The notes: generated from the letters alone by a model not told the origin. A stretch of DNA of 64,000 bases from Oscillospiraceae bacterium (GCA_015067485.1 SVMJ01000001.1:1-64000); one strand, 5' to 3'; numbered from the stretch's first letter, positions 29,447 through 41,385 are shown. Translations and numbers: made by a program.

Positions 29447-29974
29447 TTATTGCTTCATTTTCAGGATCGCGATTTTGTCCGCAGTGATTCCTGTGAGCGC
29501 ACCGATTGCATCTGTAATCAATCTACGGACGGTTGCATTCTCTGCACCGTCGCAAACAACAGTCGCGCCTAAGAACTCCGGATAAATCTGTTTCACAAGC
29601 ACCGGGGTCTCTGCCCCCGTATCGCCCGAAATGATACTTGGTTTTTTATCACTGTCTTCATGGTAATCAAATTGCTCTTCACTCTCCTGTCGATCCCGTG
29701 TAACGCGTGCATCTTCCGCATAAATCTGTTCCACACCGGACTTGAGTGTCAAAAGCAATTCAACCCTGCCGACACCTTCGCTTTTTGCTAACATTTTTTC
29801 AATCTTATTTTGCAGCGACTCCACCGAGAATTCCAATTCAGTCCGATCCGACTCCTTCGTATTTTCCCCGTCGGATGTCGGAACGATCAGAAACAGGAGT
29901 CCGATCAATATCACAATGAAAAAATATCGGTATTTCTGAAAAATAAGTTTTACCGATTCCGGTATCACCATCAT
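29447..29974 (-). CDS. spoIIIAG: Stage III sporulation protein AG
   Basis: LLTLKSGVEQIYAED, YPEFLGATVVCDGAENATVRRLITDAIGALTGITADKIAILKMKQ; start inferred at ATG 29974. Confidence 0.92.
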   Translation of the reverse strand: MMVIPESVKLIFQKYRYFFIVILIGLLFLIVPTSDGENTKESDRTELEFSVESLQNKIEKMLAKSEGVGRVELLLTLKSGVEQIYAEDARVTRDRQESEEQFDYHEDSDKKPSIISGDTGAETPVLVKQIYPEFLGATVVCDGAENATVRRLITDAIGALTGITADKIAILKMKQ

Positions 29975-29975
29975 A

Positions 29976-30440
29976 TCACTTTTTTCCTTTCGCACGGAAC
30001 ATCGGCTCGATTCCACATTCATTTCGGATGATCTCGCGCACTTTTTCCTGATCTTCATCTTCACAGACAATCAAAATATTCTCCGGGAATGCATGACCTT
30101 CATCGTCCTTCCCGACTCCAACTCTCACCTCACAATCTATCCCCAACTGCTTTGTTCTTTTCAAAATATATGCAGTTAAATGCTGCTGTATGATTTCACC
30201 TTTGAACACTTCATTTTGCTCGAGTACTTCTTGTTCGGAAACATTTAACACATTTACGGATACATCCTTCCAATCAAAGCCCTTTGTCAGAAGTTTTTTT
30301 ATCGGGGAAAACACACATAAAACCAATACAATCCCACAACAAAGCCGCACAGTATTCGATCCCGAAGTTTTGGGAGAAACTGCAGTTATGATTGCAGTCA
30401 GAATCCCGGTCGCCGTGATTGAAAGAATCCATGTCTTCAT
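29976..30440 (-). CDS. spoIIIAF: Stage III sporulation protein AF
   Basis: Two N-terminal TM segments and operon position. Confidence 0.85.
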   Translation of the reverse strand: MKTWILSITATGILTAIITAVSPKTSGSNTVRLCCGIVLVLCVFSPIKKLLTKGFDWKDVSVNVLNVSEQEVLEQNEVFKGEIIQQHLTAYILKRTKQLGIDCEVRVGVGKDDEGHAFPENILIVCEDEDQEKVREIIRNECGIEPMFRAKGKK

Positions 30441-30456
30441 TTCTACACTTCCATTC

Positions 30457-31524
30457 TCATATCATTCCGATCACATACATCCCTGAAATGATTGAAATAA
30501 ACAGGAGCAATGCACTCGATCCCAACATTGCCAAAACCATTCCCAGCCCGCCGCCGATTTTATCAAGCAAGCCACCCAATCGACTATCACACATCGGTTC
30601 AGACAGTGCTGCCGCCACTTTGAACAAACAGTAGTTTGCTCCAAGGGTCAAAAACGGCGTTAAAATGATTGAAAGAACCCCAAGCATTCCAACTATGCCA
30701 ATCGAGTTTTTGATCGCCAAAGCACCTGCAATCACGGTCTCACCTGCATCCGCAAGGATCCCACCAACAACCGGAACCGCACCGCTAATCGCAAACTGTG
30801 CGGTTTTGACCCCCAGCATATCGGTAGTGCTTGCAATGAGTCCCGAGGCGGTGATGTATCCAACAAAAACCATGAGAAAAACTTTGAGACTCCCGGTAAT
30901 CGCCCATTTGAGAAATCCCGATATTTTCTCAAGAGAACGATTGGATAATGCCGCACTCGCCGTGATCGCACCAAAATACGAATAAACGAGCGGAAGAAAC
31001 ACCTTGTGCATCATCGTGAGCAACGCATCGGAAAACAACATTGTAATTCCGTAACGTGTGGATGCACCGAGTGGTGTTCCCGACGCGATCCCCGCAGTAA
31101 CGAGAGACGGCATCAAAACATGAGAAAACGCTGTGATCTCTTCAATCGCAGCGCGACCGATTCCGATCATTCCAACCGTACTGCCAAAGACCGAACCCAT
31201 CACCGCGAGCACAGACAAGACCGACAATACCGTCGGATGTTCCCCCATGAACATTGTTCCCACGATCCCGCAGAGTGCAGAGATGGCGATTGCAACCACA
31301 ACACAGGAAATTCCTTGTGTCAAGATTCCACGAAACTCTTTTGTTGCACGCTCGAGTAGTGCATTCAAACCATCATCCAATGTGGTATCGCGGTCTATTT
31401 TGACGGTCTCTGCCACCCGATTCAGTCCGTAAGCTTCTTTCTGTTCTTCCATTACAGTCTCGGTCGCAAGAGAGGTATAGGATAGCATCAGAACGAACAT
31501 AGCACAAATGATGATTTTCTTCAA
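30457..31524 (-). CDS. spoIIIAE: Stage III sporulation protein AE
   Basis: Polytopic; MPSLVTAGIASGTPLGAS, VPVVGGILADAGETVIAGAL. Confidence 0.94.
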   Translation of the reverse strand: MKKIIICAMFVLMLSYTSLATETVMEEQKEAYGLNRVAETVKIDRDTTLDDGLNALLERATKEFRGILTQGISCVVVAIAISALCGIVGTMFMGEHPTVLSVLSVLAVMGSVFGSTVGMIGIGRAAIEEITAFSHVLMPSLVTAGIASGTPLGASTRYGITMLFSDALLTMMHKVFLPLVYSYFGAITASAALSNRSLEKISGFLKWAITGSLKVFLMVFVGYITASGLIASTTDMLGVKTAQFAISGAVPVVGGILADAGETVIAGALAIKNSIGIVGMLGVLSIILTPFLTLGANYCLFKVAAALSEPMCDSRLGGLLDKIGGGLGMVLAMLGSSALLLFISIISGMYVIGMI

Positions 31525-31539
31525 TGTTTCACATCCTGT

Positions 31540-31923
31540 CTAAATCGACGATATAAACTTCAGTAATTCTTCCAAAAGAGGTGCCGCCGCGATGATCGCA
31601 AGGGCATTCCCCACGATCTCGGTCATTCCCGCAAGACCGGCACACCCTGCATCTTTGCAAAAATCTCTGGTTAGTTTTGTGAGAACGGTAACTGCCAGGA
31701 CTTTCAAAATGCTCCCTAATTGTTTTCCCGAAACCGATGAGAGTTTTGCAATATCTTGTCCGAGCGAAACGACCGAAGTGAGCGCTTCTCTGCCCGTTTC
31801 AAACACCACGATCATCGCAACCAAAGCCAGCAGAAGTGAAACGGAGGGCAAATCACGGCGCAACGTTGTGATCAAAACCGCTGAAACGATGATGATCCCG
31901 ACTACTTTCAAAATCATTTCCAT
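31540..31923 (-). CDS. spoIIIAD: Stage III sporulation protein AD
   Basis: ~127 aa membrane protein, DFCKDAGCAGLAGMTEIVGNALAI. Confidence 0.93.
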   Translation of the reverse strand: MEMILKVVGIIIVSAVLITTLRRDLPSVSLLLALVAMIVVFETGREALTSVVSLGQDIAKLSSVSGKQLGSILKVLAVTVLTKLTRDFCKDAGCAGLAGMTEIVGNALAIIAAAPLLEELLKFISSI

Positions 31924-31925
31924 TC

Positions 31926-32120
31926 TCAGAACCCAAATGTGGTTTTGATAAACCGAAACAAGTCGCTGATTTCCTGCACGATCATCATCAGTACCACGAT
32001 CAAACCTGCAAGGGTTGTCATCATGGCTTGTTCTTCGCGACCCGATCGGATTAGCAACTGATTGAGTACCGATACCAAAATCCCGATCGCCGCCACTTTG
32101 AATATCATTTCAACCTGCAT
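31926..32120 (-). CDS. spoIIIAC: Stage III sporulation protein AC
   Basis: 64 aa, IFKVAAIGILVSVLNQLLIRSGREEQAMMTTLAGLIVVL. Confidence 0.94.
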   Translation of the reverse strand: MQVEMIFKVAAIGILVSVLNQLLIRSGREEQAMMTTLAGLIVVLMMIVQEISDLFRFIKTTFGF

Positions 32121-32129
32121 TTTTTCACC

Positions 32130-32645
32130 TTAAATCAATAAGATCACCAGCGCAATTCCACACGTAATACCCAAACTGCGGTACAGTCGGACATTCCTGG
32201 AACTTTCTTCCTGCGCAGATTTTTGAAGCTGAACGAGTTTTTCTCGGATGCCACCGAGCACTCGCACCTGTTCTTCGCCCGTATAGCGACCAAAGGAATT
32301 CCCGATTTCCGCAAAAAGCGGAATATCCCCCTCTTTGAGACACAAGTCTTCTGCACGGGTGAGTTCTTCCTGCCAAATATCGGAAAACCGTGATTCTTTT
32401 CTTCTTTTGTGTGCGAGCAGGCACCCATAAAAAAACTTCCGTGTCGGCTCGCTCTGTTGTGCGACAAGTTTCTCTAAAATCTCTTCGATTGGGGTCAAAA
32501 GACACGTAATCTCAGCACACATACAATCAATCGCGCTGATAAATCCCGAAAGCACCTTGCACCTTGTTTTGATTCGGTTTCCGACCGAGATCCCGATCAT
32601 CGCACTGCTGAAACAAATCATCACGACACCTATCATCTTGAGCAT
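32130..32645 (-). CDS. spoIIIAB: Stage III sporulation protein AB
   Basis: Length, terminal TM segments, position between AA and AC. Confidence 0.9.
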   Translation of the reverse strand: MLKMIGVVMICFSSAMIGISVGNRIKTRCKVLSGFISAIDCMCAEITCLLTPIEEILEKLVAQQSEPTRKFFYGCLLAHKRRKESRFSDIWQEELTRAEDLCLKEGDIPLFAEIGNSFGRYTGEEQVRVLGGIREKLVQLQKSAQEESSRNVRLYRSLGITCGIALVILLI

Positions 32646-32660
32646 GGTTCTCCTCCGTTT

Positions 32661-33581
32661 TTACAATTCGATCATCTTGATATTTCGCTCTCCGTGTTTC
32701 ATTTCGATCACAATGCAGTAACAAAAAATCCCCTGATCCATCATTTCGCGGTAAAGCGGTCTGCTCATCAGGCAGTCCAGATCATATCCGTGTGCGGTCG
32801 CAAGAAGGCCCACCCCGCAATGACTCGCGTATTTCAGCGCTTTCACATCTTCAGGCGCGGTAATTTCGTCCATTGCGATAATTTGTGGCGACATGGTACG
32901 AAGAAGCATCATGCACCCATCAGCTTTGCAGACACCGTCTAAAACGTCGGTGTGCACTCCAACATCCAATTGCGGCACACCGCTCCATTTTGCCGCAATT
33001 TCCCCACGTTCATCGATGAGTGAGATTCGGTAGTGCGGTGTGGTTTTCCCCGCGAGTTTCCGTATCAAATCACGCAAAAGCGTTGTTTTTCCGCACCCCG
33101 GCGCAGACACAATCAGCGTGTTTTCAAAACTTCCGTTCTGCAAAACAAACGGGAGAACTTCATCAGAGACCCCTTTGATCTCCCGCGCAATACGAACAGA
33201 CACCGAAGACAGATTCTTGACAAATGCAATTTCACGATTTTTGGTGACAGCAGTCCCGCATAGACCCACACGGTGTCCGCCGGGAAGCGTTATGTAGCCG
33301 TTTTTCAAACTTTCTTCCGCACAGTGAAGTGAACTGCCCGTAATCAAATCAAGCATTGCAGAGAGCTCCTCGTGCCGTACAACCGAATCCGTGTCCGCGA
33401 TTTTATCTCCGCACGAGGTTGTGATCACCATGTGTTGTCCCGCACGCAAGCGAAATTCCGATGCGGTTTTTTGAATCTCATCAGATTGTTTCATCGCACA
33501 GGCGCGCAGGCGCGGCGGCAAACTTTGCACGGCCTGTCCGTAGCATTTTTTCAAATATGTGTCATATTTCATCTGTATCAC
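32661..33581 (-). CDS. spoIIIAA: Stage III sporulation protein AA (ATPase)
   Basis: APGCGKTTLLRDLIRKL, RISLIDERGEIAAKWSGVPQLDVGVHTDVLDGVCKADGCMMLLRTMSPQIIAMDEI. Confidence 0.95.
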   Translation of the reverse strand: MIQMKYDTYLKKCYGQAVQSLPPRLRACAMKQSDEIQKTASEFRLRAGQHMVITTSCGDKIADTDSVVRHEELSAMLDLITGSSLHCAEESLKNGYITLPGGHRVGLCGTAVTKNREIAFVKNLSSVSVRIAREIKGVSDEVLPFVLQNGSFENTLIVSAPGCGKTTLLRDLIRKLAGKTTPHYRISLIDERGEIAAKWSGVPQLDVGVHTDVLDGVCKADGCMMLLRTMSPQIIAMDEITAPEDVKALKYASHCGVGLLATAHGYDLDCLMSRPLYREMMDQGIFCYCIVIEMKHGERNIKMIEL

Positions 33582-33632
33582 CGTTCCTTTCCGCTAACCC
33601 ATCCTATGATTTCGATGAGTACTTTAGAACAA

Positions 33633-33666
33633 AAAAAGACTGAACCGAACCGGTTCAGTCTTTTCA
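33633..33666 (-). terminator. Intrinsic terminator downstream of the ycxB-like gene
   Basis: AAAGACTGAACCGAACCGGTTCAGTCTTTT with a T-run on the minus strand. Confidence 0.8.
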
Positions 33667-33667
33667 A

Positions 33668-34153
33668 TTAAATTTTCATTTTCTTCGGATCAACCGATTT
33701 CCCAAGAAGCTCCAAAAAGATTGCTTCCTGATTTGGTTCAAAGTTTCGTTTTGGGAAATAGAATGCCTGTTTGGGATTCAAAAACACAAAATAGCACTCA
33801 CGGTTCTTGCGAACCGAGAAAACATCTTCCCACAAAAGTTCTGTCTCACCGGAGTTGGATGTTTGAACGATCCCTTTGTCATCCAAAACCAGTTTTAACT
33901 CATCCGAAACATCCGCACGGCGGTAAATCGAAACAGAGCGACGCTGGATATAAATGTATCCAAGTGTTAGCGCAACACCGAACAGAACCACCGCAAGCAG
34001 AATCAACTGCAATAATTTATCCGGCATTTTTGCATACAAAGTCCCGCCGAAGAATAGCCCGAGCATGACCGAAAACAAATAAGTCGACGATTTACTCATG
34101 AGCCAATTCAATCCGATAAAATCACGTTCTGTCAAATCTGTCTTAAAAACCAT
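33668..34153 (-). CDS. YcxB-like membrane protein
   Basis: Two TM segments plus DKGIVQTSNSGETELLWEDVFSVRKNRECYFVFLNPKQAFYFPKR. Confidence 0.7.
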   Translation of the reverse strand: MVFKTDLTERDFIGLNWLMSKSSTYLFSVMLGLFFGGTLYAKMPDKLLQLILLAVVLFGVALTLGYIYIQRRSVSIYRRADVSDELKLVLDDKGIVQTSNSGETELLWEDVFSVRKNRECYFVFLNPKQAFYFPKRNFEPNQEAIFLELLGKSVDPKKMKI

Positions 34154-34167
34154 TTTGATGACTCCTT

Positions 34168-36186
<2,019 letters not shown>

Positions 36187-36219
36187 TCAGATAATGTTAT
36201 TATAACAGATTTTTCTCCA

Positions 36220-36852
36220 TCATTCAACGGTTGCGAAGAAATCCGGTACATCGCCCACCAAAATCATTTCTGCAAGGCAAACGCTGATAATAAGACTGGT
36301 CTTCTCATGCTCGACAGGGTATAAAATCCCGGTATGTATCGTGATATTCATCATGATTCGATGGTGTGTCTGATTGATTCCGGCAGACGAAAATTCATTT
36401 TCATATTCTGCCTCGATCGATTGCACGGGAAGCACTTTGATCGGCATTTTCGGACCGCGACCCGAGAGAAAAATGTTTTTCGTGAGATTTCCCATCGGGA
36501 TACGGATTAGACTTTCTTCTTTATCTCGAAGTGTGCGGAGCAGCCGCATCAAAAGCTCGGTTTTGATTTGGTTTAATTTCATTGAATTCGTTTGCAAAGA
36601 CGAGATTTTCCCGGTAGAATCCTTTTCCACATCGACCAGATTCTCATACGCAACACCTTCGGTTTTCACAATGTCGCGGATGATCTCATTTGCTCCGAGA
36701 TACGCTTTTTGATAGAGTGCGGCGGATGCATATTCAAGAATCATTGGCTGAACTTTATAAAAAATCAAGTTGATACTTATCACCAGCAGAACTAAAAGAA
36801 ATAAAATAATAAACATATCAAACCGATACTTTTTCCGAAATCGAACTCCCAC
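36220..36852 (-). CDS. yunB: Sporulation protein YunB, probable GTG start
   Basis: SLQTNSMKLNQIKTELL, IPMGNLTKNIFLSGRGPKMPIKVLP, GINQTHHRIMMNI. Confidence 0.9.
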   Translation of the reverse strand: MGVRFRKKYRFDMFIILFLLVLLVISINLIFYKVQPMILEYASAALYQKAYLGANEIIRDIVKTEGVAYENLVDVEKDSTGKISSLQTNSMKLNQIKTELLMRLLRTLRDKEESLIRIPMGNLTKNIFLSGRGPKMPIKVLPVQSIEAEYENEFSSAGINQTHHRIMMNITIHTGILYPVEHEKTSLIISVCLAEMILVGDVPDFFATVE

Positions 36853-36966
36853 TCTTTCCCCGCCCTTCTCGTAACAGTTTATGTAAAAGTGCAAAAAATA
36901 GTGCTGAAATTGCATCAATCTCTTTTTTATGCTATAATGTAAAAAAAGAGAAAGGTGGTGGTTTTT

Positions 36967-37992
36967 GTGGCAGTTGATTATCGCAGTGAAATGCCCTCCA
37001 TCCTGCGTGACTTTACAAGTTACCTTGTTACCATCAGCGGCAAATCCCCAAAAACCGCTGACCAATATTATCTTGACTTGCGTCTGTTTTTCCGCTTTAT
37101 GCGTTGTCATTTTGGTGAAGATTACTCACTGGATGAACTCAATGCTATTCCCATCAACGACATTGACTTGGATTTTATCAAAAAAATCAAGTTGACCGAT
37201 ATCTATCAGTTTTTGGATTATCTCAGCCGTGACCGTGAGAAACACAAAAACAGCCCTTCCACCCGTTACGGTTTGGAATCATCTTCCCGCTCCCGCAAAG
37301 TCTCGGCGATTCGTTCTTTTTTCTTTTATTTGGAACGCAAAGCGCAACTCATCGAAAACAATCCCGCAAAGGAATTGGAACTTCCAAAGCAAAAGAAATC
37401 TTTGGTGAAGTATCTGGATCTGGAGTCCAGCAAAGCACTGCTCTCCCACATTTCGGGCAAGAACGAGATTCGCGACTACTGCATCATCATGCTGTTTCTA
37501 AACTGTGGGATGCGTGTTTCCGAATTGGTGGGAATCAATCTGAACGATATTCAGGGTGACCGTTTGCGCGTACTCGGAAAAGGTAACCGTGAACGGATGC
37601 TCTATCTGAATGATGCTTGTTTGGATGCCTTAAATGAATATCTCCCCATCCGCAAAGCAATCAACGGGATTCCTGCCAAGGATGCAAATGCTCTCTTCAT
37701 CAGCCAAAAAAAGAACCGAATCAGCACAGAGACTGTAAAATGGCTGGTCAAAAAATATTGTGCACTTGCAAATTTGGACCCACGGATTTCGGTGCATAAA
37801 CTCCGCCATACATCTGCGACTCTAATGTACCGCAGCGGTGTTGATCTGCGTGTACTGCAAGAAGTTTTGGGGCATAAAAATCTGAATACGACCGAAATAT
37901 ACACGCACGTCGATAGTGATGATATGCGCCTGGCGACTCGCGCAAATCCGCTCTCATCAATGAAACGAGATGATAAAAAAGAGGATGCCTAA
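36967..37992 (+). CDS. Tyrosine recombinase (XerC/D-like), probable GTG start
   Basis: LNCGMRVSELVGINL, HKLRHTSATLMYRSGVDLRVLQEVLGHKNLNTTEIYTHV. Confidence 0.92.
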   Translation: MAVDYRSEMPSILRDFTSYLVTISGKSPKTADQYYLDLRLFFRFMRCHFGEDYSLDELNAIPINDIDLDFIKKIKLTDIYQFLDYLSRDREKHKNSPSTRYGLESSSRSRKVSAIRSFFFYLERKAQLIENNPAKELELPKQKKSLVKYLDLESSKALLSHISGKNEIRDYCIIMLFLNCGMRVSELVGINLNDIQGDRLRVLGKGNRERMLYLNDACLDALNEYLPIRKAINGIPAKDANALFISQKKNRISTETVKWLVKKYCALANLDPRISVHKLRHTSATLMYRSGVDLRVLQEVLGHKNLNTTEIYTHVDSDDMRLATRANPLSSMKRDDKKEDA

Positions 37993-38834
37993 TTGGCATC
38001 CTCTTCTGTTTCTTCTTCAATTACTTCGGATTCTTCCGACGGATACATATATTTTTTCACGACCGGGAATGTGAGATACATCGCGACAAATGCACAGCAC
38101 GAGAACAAGAACGTCGCGAGCAATACAATGTCGATAAACGATGTGGAAAGGAACGAGAACACCGCGATTACGATAATCAGGAGCGCGAGCAAATTACGCC
38201 CTGCGCCCAATACCAAGAACAAGCGTGCGTTGCGAAAAATATCCCTGAGTTTTAGCTCGACCGAAACCGCCATTGTATAAGTGTAAAAGCGCATCATGAA
38301 ATACAGGACCGATGCGAAAATCGCAATGTACTTCATGCATAAAATCATGTAATAATATACGGTTTGCGATGCGATCACGCTGATATCCATTGCGAGATAC
38401 AAAATCAAGCAGACACACAGCATGATGTCAATAAAGCCAAGCAGGATACCCTGTTTCCAGTTTTCCTTTGCACGGCTGAAGAAGTCTGAAAACCAAGCGT
38501 GTTGCTCGGTTGCGTGGTTGCGGATGACATAGGTGAACCCGCAAGTGAGCGGACCGAACGCGACTGCAGAAATAAGCACCAAAGCACCTTTCACAACAGA
38601 CGGAAGCCACGGGATTCCACCGAGTTTCAAAAAGACCTTTGCCGCATATGTATTGTCGATGATTTCAGGAGAAACTTCAAACAAACCGAGCACCAAATAG
38701 AAAGCGGCGCAAATGAGCGGCAAAATGCAGAGAAAGTAAACCAAATTGAGTGCGACTAATTTGGGGAATTTACGATAGAGTAATTCAAAAAACGCAAAAA
38801 ATTTATTTTTACGACGGCGTTCCATATCTTTCAT
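37989..38834 (-). CDS. Polytopic membrane protein, YesL/DUF624-like
   Basis: ~280 aa, six predicted TM segments; FGPLTCGFTYVIRNHATEQHAWFSDFFSRAKENWKQGILLG. Confidence 0.65.
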   Translation of the reverse strand: MKDMERRRKNKFFAFFELLYRKFPKLVALNLVYFLCILPLICAAFYLVLGLFEVSPEIIDNTYAAKVFLKLGGIPWLPSVVKGALVLISAVAFGPLTCGFTYVIRNHATEQHAWFSDFFSRAKENWKQGILLGFIDIMLCVCLILYLAMDISVIASQTVYYYMILCMKYIAIFASVLYFMMRFYTYTMAVSVELKLRDIFRNARLFLVLGAGRNLLALLIIVIAVFSFLSTSFIDIVLLATFLFSCCAFVAMYLTFPVVKKYMYPSEESEVIEEETEEDAN

Positions 38835-38848
38835 TTGTGTTTCTCCTT

Positions 38849-39730
38849 TTATGCTCTCGGGTGGAACTTCTGATAGGTTTTCTTCATATTTTCCTGGATC
38901 ATCTGCGAATAGATTTGCGTAGAAGAAATGTCTGCATGACCCAACATCTCCTGGATAGAACGGAGATCTGCTCCGTTTTCCAAAAGATGAGCGGCAAACG
39001 AGTGGCGCAGAGTATGCGGCGTGATCTCCTTACGGATATTTGCAGATTCCTGATAATTCTTGATCAGTTTCCAAAAACCCTGACGGGTCATGCGCTCGCC
39101 GTTTAAGTTGACAAACAATGCCTTTTCGCTCTTGGAAGTTACCAGCATCTTGCGAGCCAGGCGGCAATAGTCGGAAACCGCTTTGATCGCCGCAGGATAA
39201 AGAGGGATCATGCGTTCTTTTGTGCCTGTGGTACAACGGATAAAACCGAGATCCAAATTGATGTGATTCAAATTGAGTTGGATCAGTTCACTCACGCGGA
39301 TACCGGTTGCATACAGAAGTTCCAGCATTGCTTTATCACGATATCCTTTGAGTGTACTGCAATCCGGTTGGCTGAGCAAAAGTTCCACTTCGCTACCGGT
39401 TAAAATCTGCGGGAGTTTCTTGACCGCTTTGGTATATTTGATATTCGCGGTCGGATTGGTGCGGACAACACCTTTCAGTGCCAAAAACTGATAGAAACTA
39501 CGCACCGAGGCGATGTTGCGCGTCACGGTGGCTTGGGATTTCCCCATTCCCTGCAGTTCTTTGAGAAAGTTCGATATGTCCTGTGTTTTGACTCGTTCCA
39601 CCGACTTGATGCCGGATGCGGTAAGATACTCTGTGAAATGTCGGATATCACGCAAATATGAACTGATCGTGTTTTCCGATGCGTGTTTTTCGTCGATTAA
39701 ATACTGTTCAAACTGATCAAGGTAACTCAT
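38849..39730 (-). CDS. xerD: Tyrosine recombinase XerD-like
   Basis: LYATGIRVSELIQLNLNHI, TPHTLRHSFAAHLLENGADLRSIQEMLGHADISSTQIYSQM. Confidence 0.93.
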   Translation of the reverse strand: MSYLDQFEQYLIDEKHASENTISSYLRDIRHFTEYLTASGIKSVERVKTQDISNFLKELQGMGKSQATVTRNIASVRSFYQFLALKGVVRTNPTANIKYTKAVKKLPQILTGSEVELLLSQPDCSTLKGYRDKAMLELLYATGIRVSELIQLNLNHINLDLGFIRCTTGTKERMIPLYPAAIKAVSDYCRLARKMLVTSKSEKALFVNLNGERMTRQGFWKLIKNYQESANIRKEITPHTLRHSFAAHLLENGADLRSIQEMLGHADISSTQIYSQMIQENMKKTYQKFHPRA

Positions 39731-39749
39731 ATCTGCCGATACCCTCCTT

Positions 39750-40382
39750 TCAATGTAGAATAAATGTATTGGAAACGAATGAAATCAATTGTCTTGCAAA
39801 AAAATAATCAAGTATTGCACCAAAAATCAACATGACTACGCCCAAAAACAGAGCAAAAAAGAACCCGCGCGGAAAAACGATCATCCCCTGCGGTTCAGCA
39901 TGTTTCGTTGGGATCAGCATTTTCAAAAACTGTTTCGAAACCGAAAACGATTGTGTGGACCACAACAGAATGCACGGTATCAAAAACAACGCTTGAATGC
40001 CGAATCCGGCGATACCAAGGAGCAGTCCCTTGAACCCAAGAAGACGTACCATGACTGCAGTTGTAAAAGAAAGCAAATACCCTTGCATCCCGACCGAAAC
40101 CGGGACTCCGATCACACCGAAGCAGGTGAAAGCTAAAAGTACAATCATCAACGGGATGCGACCGATGCTCCAAAGCGACTGCCAAATCGAGACGGTGTCG
40201 GAACGCGGATCGGATAAGAACCCTGTTACATCGGAATACAATGCCTGTTGCGCGTTAAAATCCAAAAAATATGCGGTGATCACGCCGCACACTACCCCGA
40301 ACAGCAGTGCTGCAGAAAACAAAAAAAACAAGCGATTTGGCGACTGCACTTGGTCGACAGAATCAGAAAAATGATGTTTCAC
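39750..40382 (-). CDS. spoIIM: Stage II sporulation protein M-like
   Basis: Polytopic; GFKGLLLGIAGFGIQALFLIPCILLWSTQSF; N- and C-terminal TM segments. Confidence 0.75.
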   Translation of the reverse strand: MKHHFSDSVDQVQSPNRLFFLFSAALLFGVVCGVITAYFLDFNAQQALYSDVTGFLSDPRSDTVSIWQSLWSIGRIPLMIVLLAFTCFGVIGVPVSVGMQGYLLSFTTAVMVRLLGFKGLLLGIAGFGIQALFLIPCILLWSTQSFSVSKQFLKMLIPTKHAEPQGMIVFPRGFFFALFLGVVMLIFGAILDYFFARQLISFVSNTFILH

Positions 40383-40434
40383 ACAACTCGTCCCCTTTCA
40401 TCTCTATCATTATGAGACGAAAGGAGAAAATATG

Positions 40435-41244
40435 TTATTGTTTTCCAAGCTCATTTGCGCGGTTGATACAACGCGCAAACGCATCATCCATTAATCCTTC
40501 AAAATCGCGATCATCAAACGCAGAAAGTGCCGCAACCGTTGTGCCACCCTTGGACGAAACCTGTGCAATCAATTCATCAGGTGTTTTTCCGCTTTCACGC
40601 ATCATATGCGCGGCACCGTGCATGGTTTCAATCGCAAGGCGAAGCGCTTCCCCATAGGGAATCCCGTTCTTGGTTGCCGATTCTGCCATCGCCCGTACAA
40701 AACGGAAGAAAAATGCAGGAGAAGAACTGGAGACGGGAATCACCGCATTGATGAGCGATTCGTCCAGAAATTCCACCATGCCAGCAGCATGAAAAATTTG
40801 AACAACCAAATCCAAAAACTCGCTGTTACACTCTTTGGGATTTGCAATAACCGTTGCACCACGCATCACCAACATCGGTGTATTGGGGAGAACGCGGATC
40901 AAATCAGTATTCGGTCCGAGCACCGAACGCAAGGATTCGACAGAAACACCTGCAGCAATTGAGACCAAACACTTCCCGTCGAGTTTCCCGCAAAGTTCAG
41001 GCAAGACAAGAGAAACAATCTGTGGCTTCACCGCCAAAAATACGATATCGCATTCCTGCGCCAGTTGCGAATTGTTTAATGCGATCCGCAGACCCTTAGC
41101 GCGAAGAGAGTCGCAAATATCAGTATTGGGATCAAACACGGACAGCGAATCCGCCGACAACAGCCCGGACTGCAACACAGCATCAATCATTGCGCCCGCC
41201 ATGTTTCCTCCGCCGATAAATCCTACCCGAAGTTCTTTTGCCAC
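40435..41244 (-). CDS. proC: Pyrroline-5-carboxylate reductase
   Basis: VGFIGGGNMAGAMIDAVLQSG, VLPNTPMLVMRGATVI, SSSSPAFFFRFVRAM, VSSKGGTTVAALSAF. Confidence 0.96.
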   Translation of the reverse strand: MAKELRVGFIGGGNMAGAMIDAVLQSGLLSADSLSVFDPNTDICDSLRAKGLRIALNNSQLAQECDIVFLAVKPQIVSLVLPELCGKLDGKCLVSIAAGVSVESLRSVLGPNTDLIRVLPNTPMLVMRGATVIANPKECNSEFLDLVVQIFHAAGMVEFLDESLINAVIPVSSSSPAFFFRFVRAMAESATKNGIPYGEALRLAIETMHGAAHMMRESGKTPDELIAQVSSKGGTTVAALSAFDDRDFEGLMDDAFARCINRANELGKQ

Positions 41245-41260
41245 AATCGCATCTCCTTAA

Positions 41261-41274
41261 CTTTACATAAAACT
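41261..41274 (-). repeat. Inverted copy of the AGTTTTATGTAAA motif in the proC leader
   Basis: CTTTACATAAAACT; 13/14 match to the reverse complement of 41356-41369. Confidence 0.65.
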
Positions 41275-41284
41275 TTGGAAATAA

Positions 41285-41313
41285 ATTGTACCGCATTTTG
41301 CTTGAAATTTCAA
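41285..41313 (-). promoter_or_regulatory. Candidate proC promoter (CTTGAAA-N17-TACAAT)
   Basis: -35 at 41308-41313, -10 at 41285-41290; -35 lies in the palindrome CTTGAAATTTCAAG. Confidence 0.65.
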
Positions 41314-41357
41314 GTGATTTTCAGTATTTTTTCAAGTTTTCGTCATGCATTTTCAAG

Positions 41358-41385
41358 TTTTATGTAAACTTTTTTATGTAAACTT
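41358..41385 (+). repeat. Perfect abutting tandem repeat (TTTTATGTAAACTT)x2
   Basis: 41358-41371 and 41372-41385 identical. Confidence 0.85.

Noticed and set aside
36967-39730. Tyrosine recombinases as evidence of an integrated mobile element
   Set aside because: No att-like direct repeats, no phage/ICE genes, neighbours are core genes.
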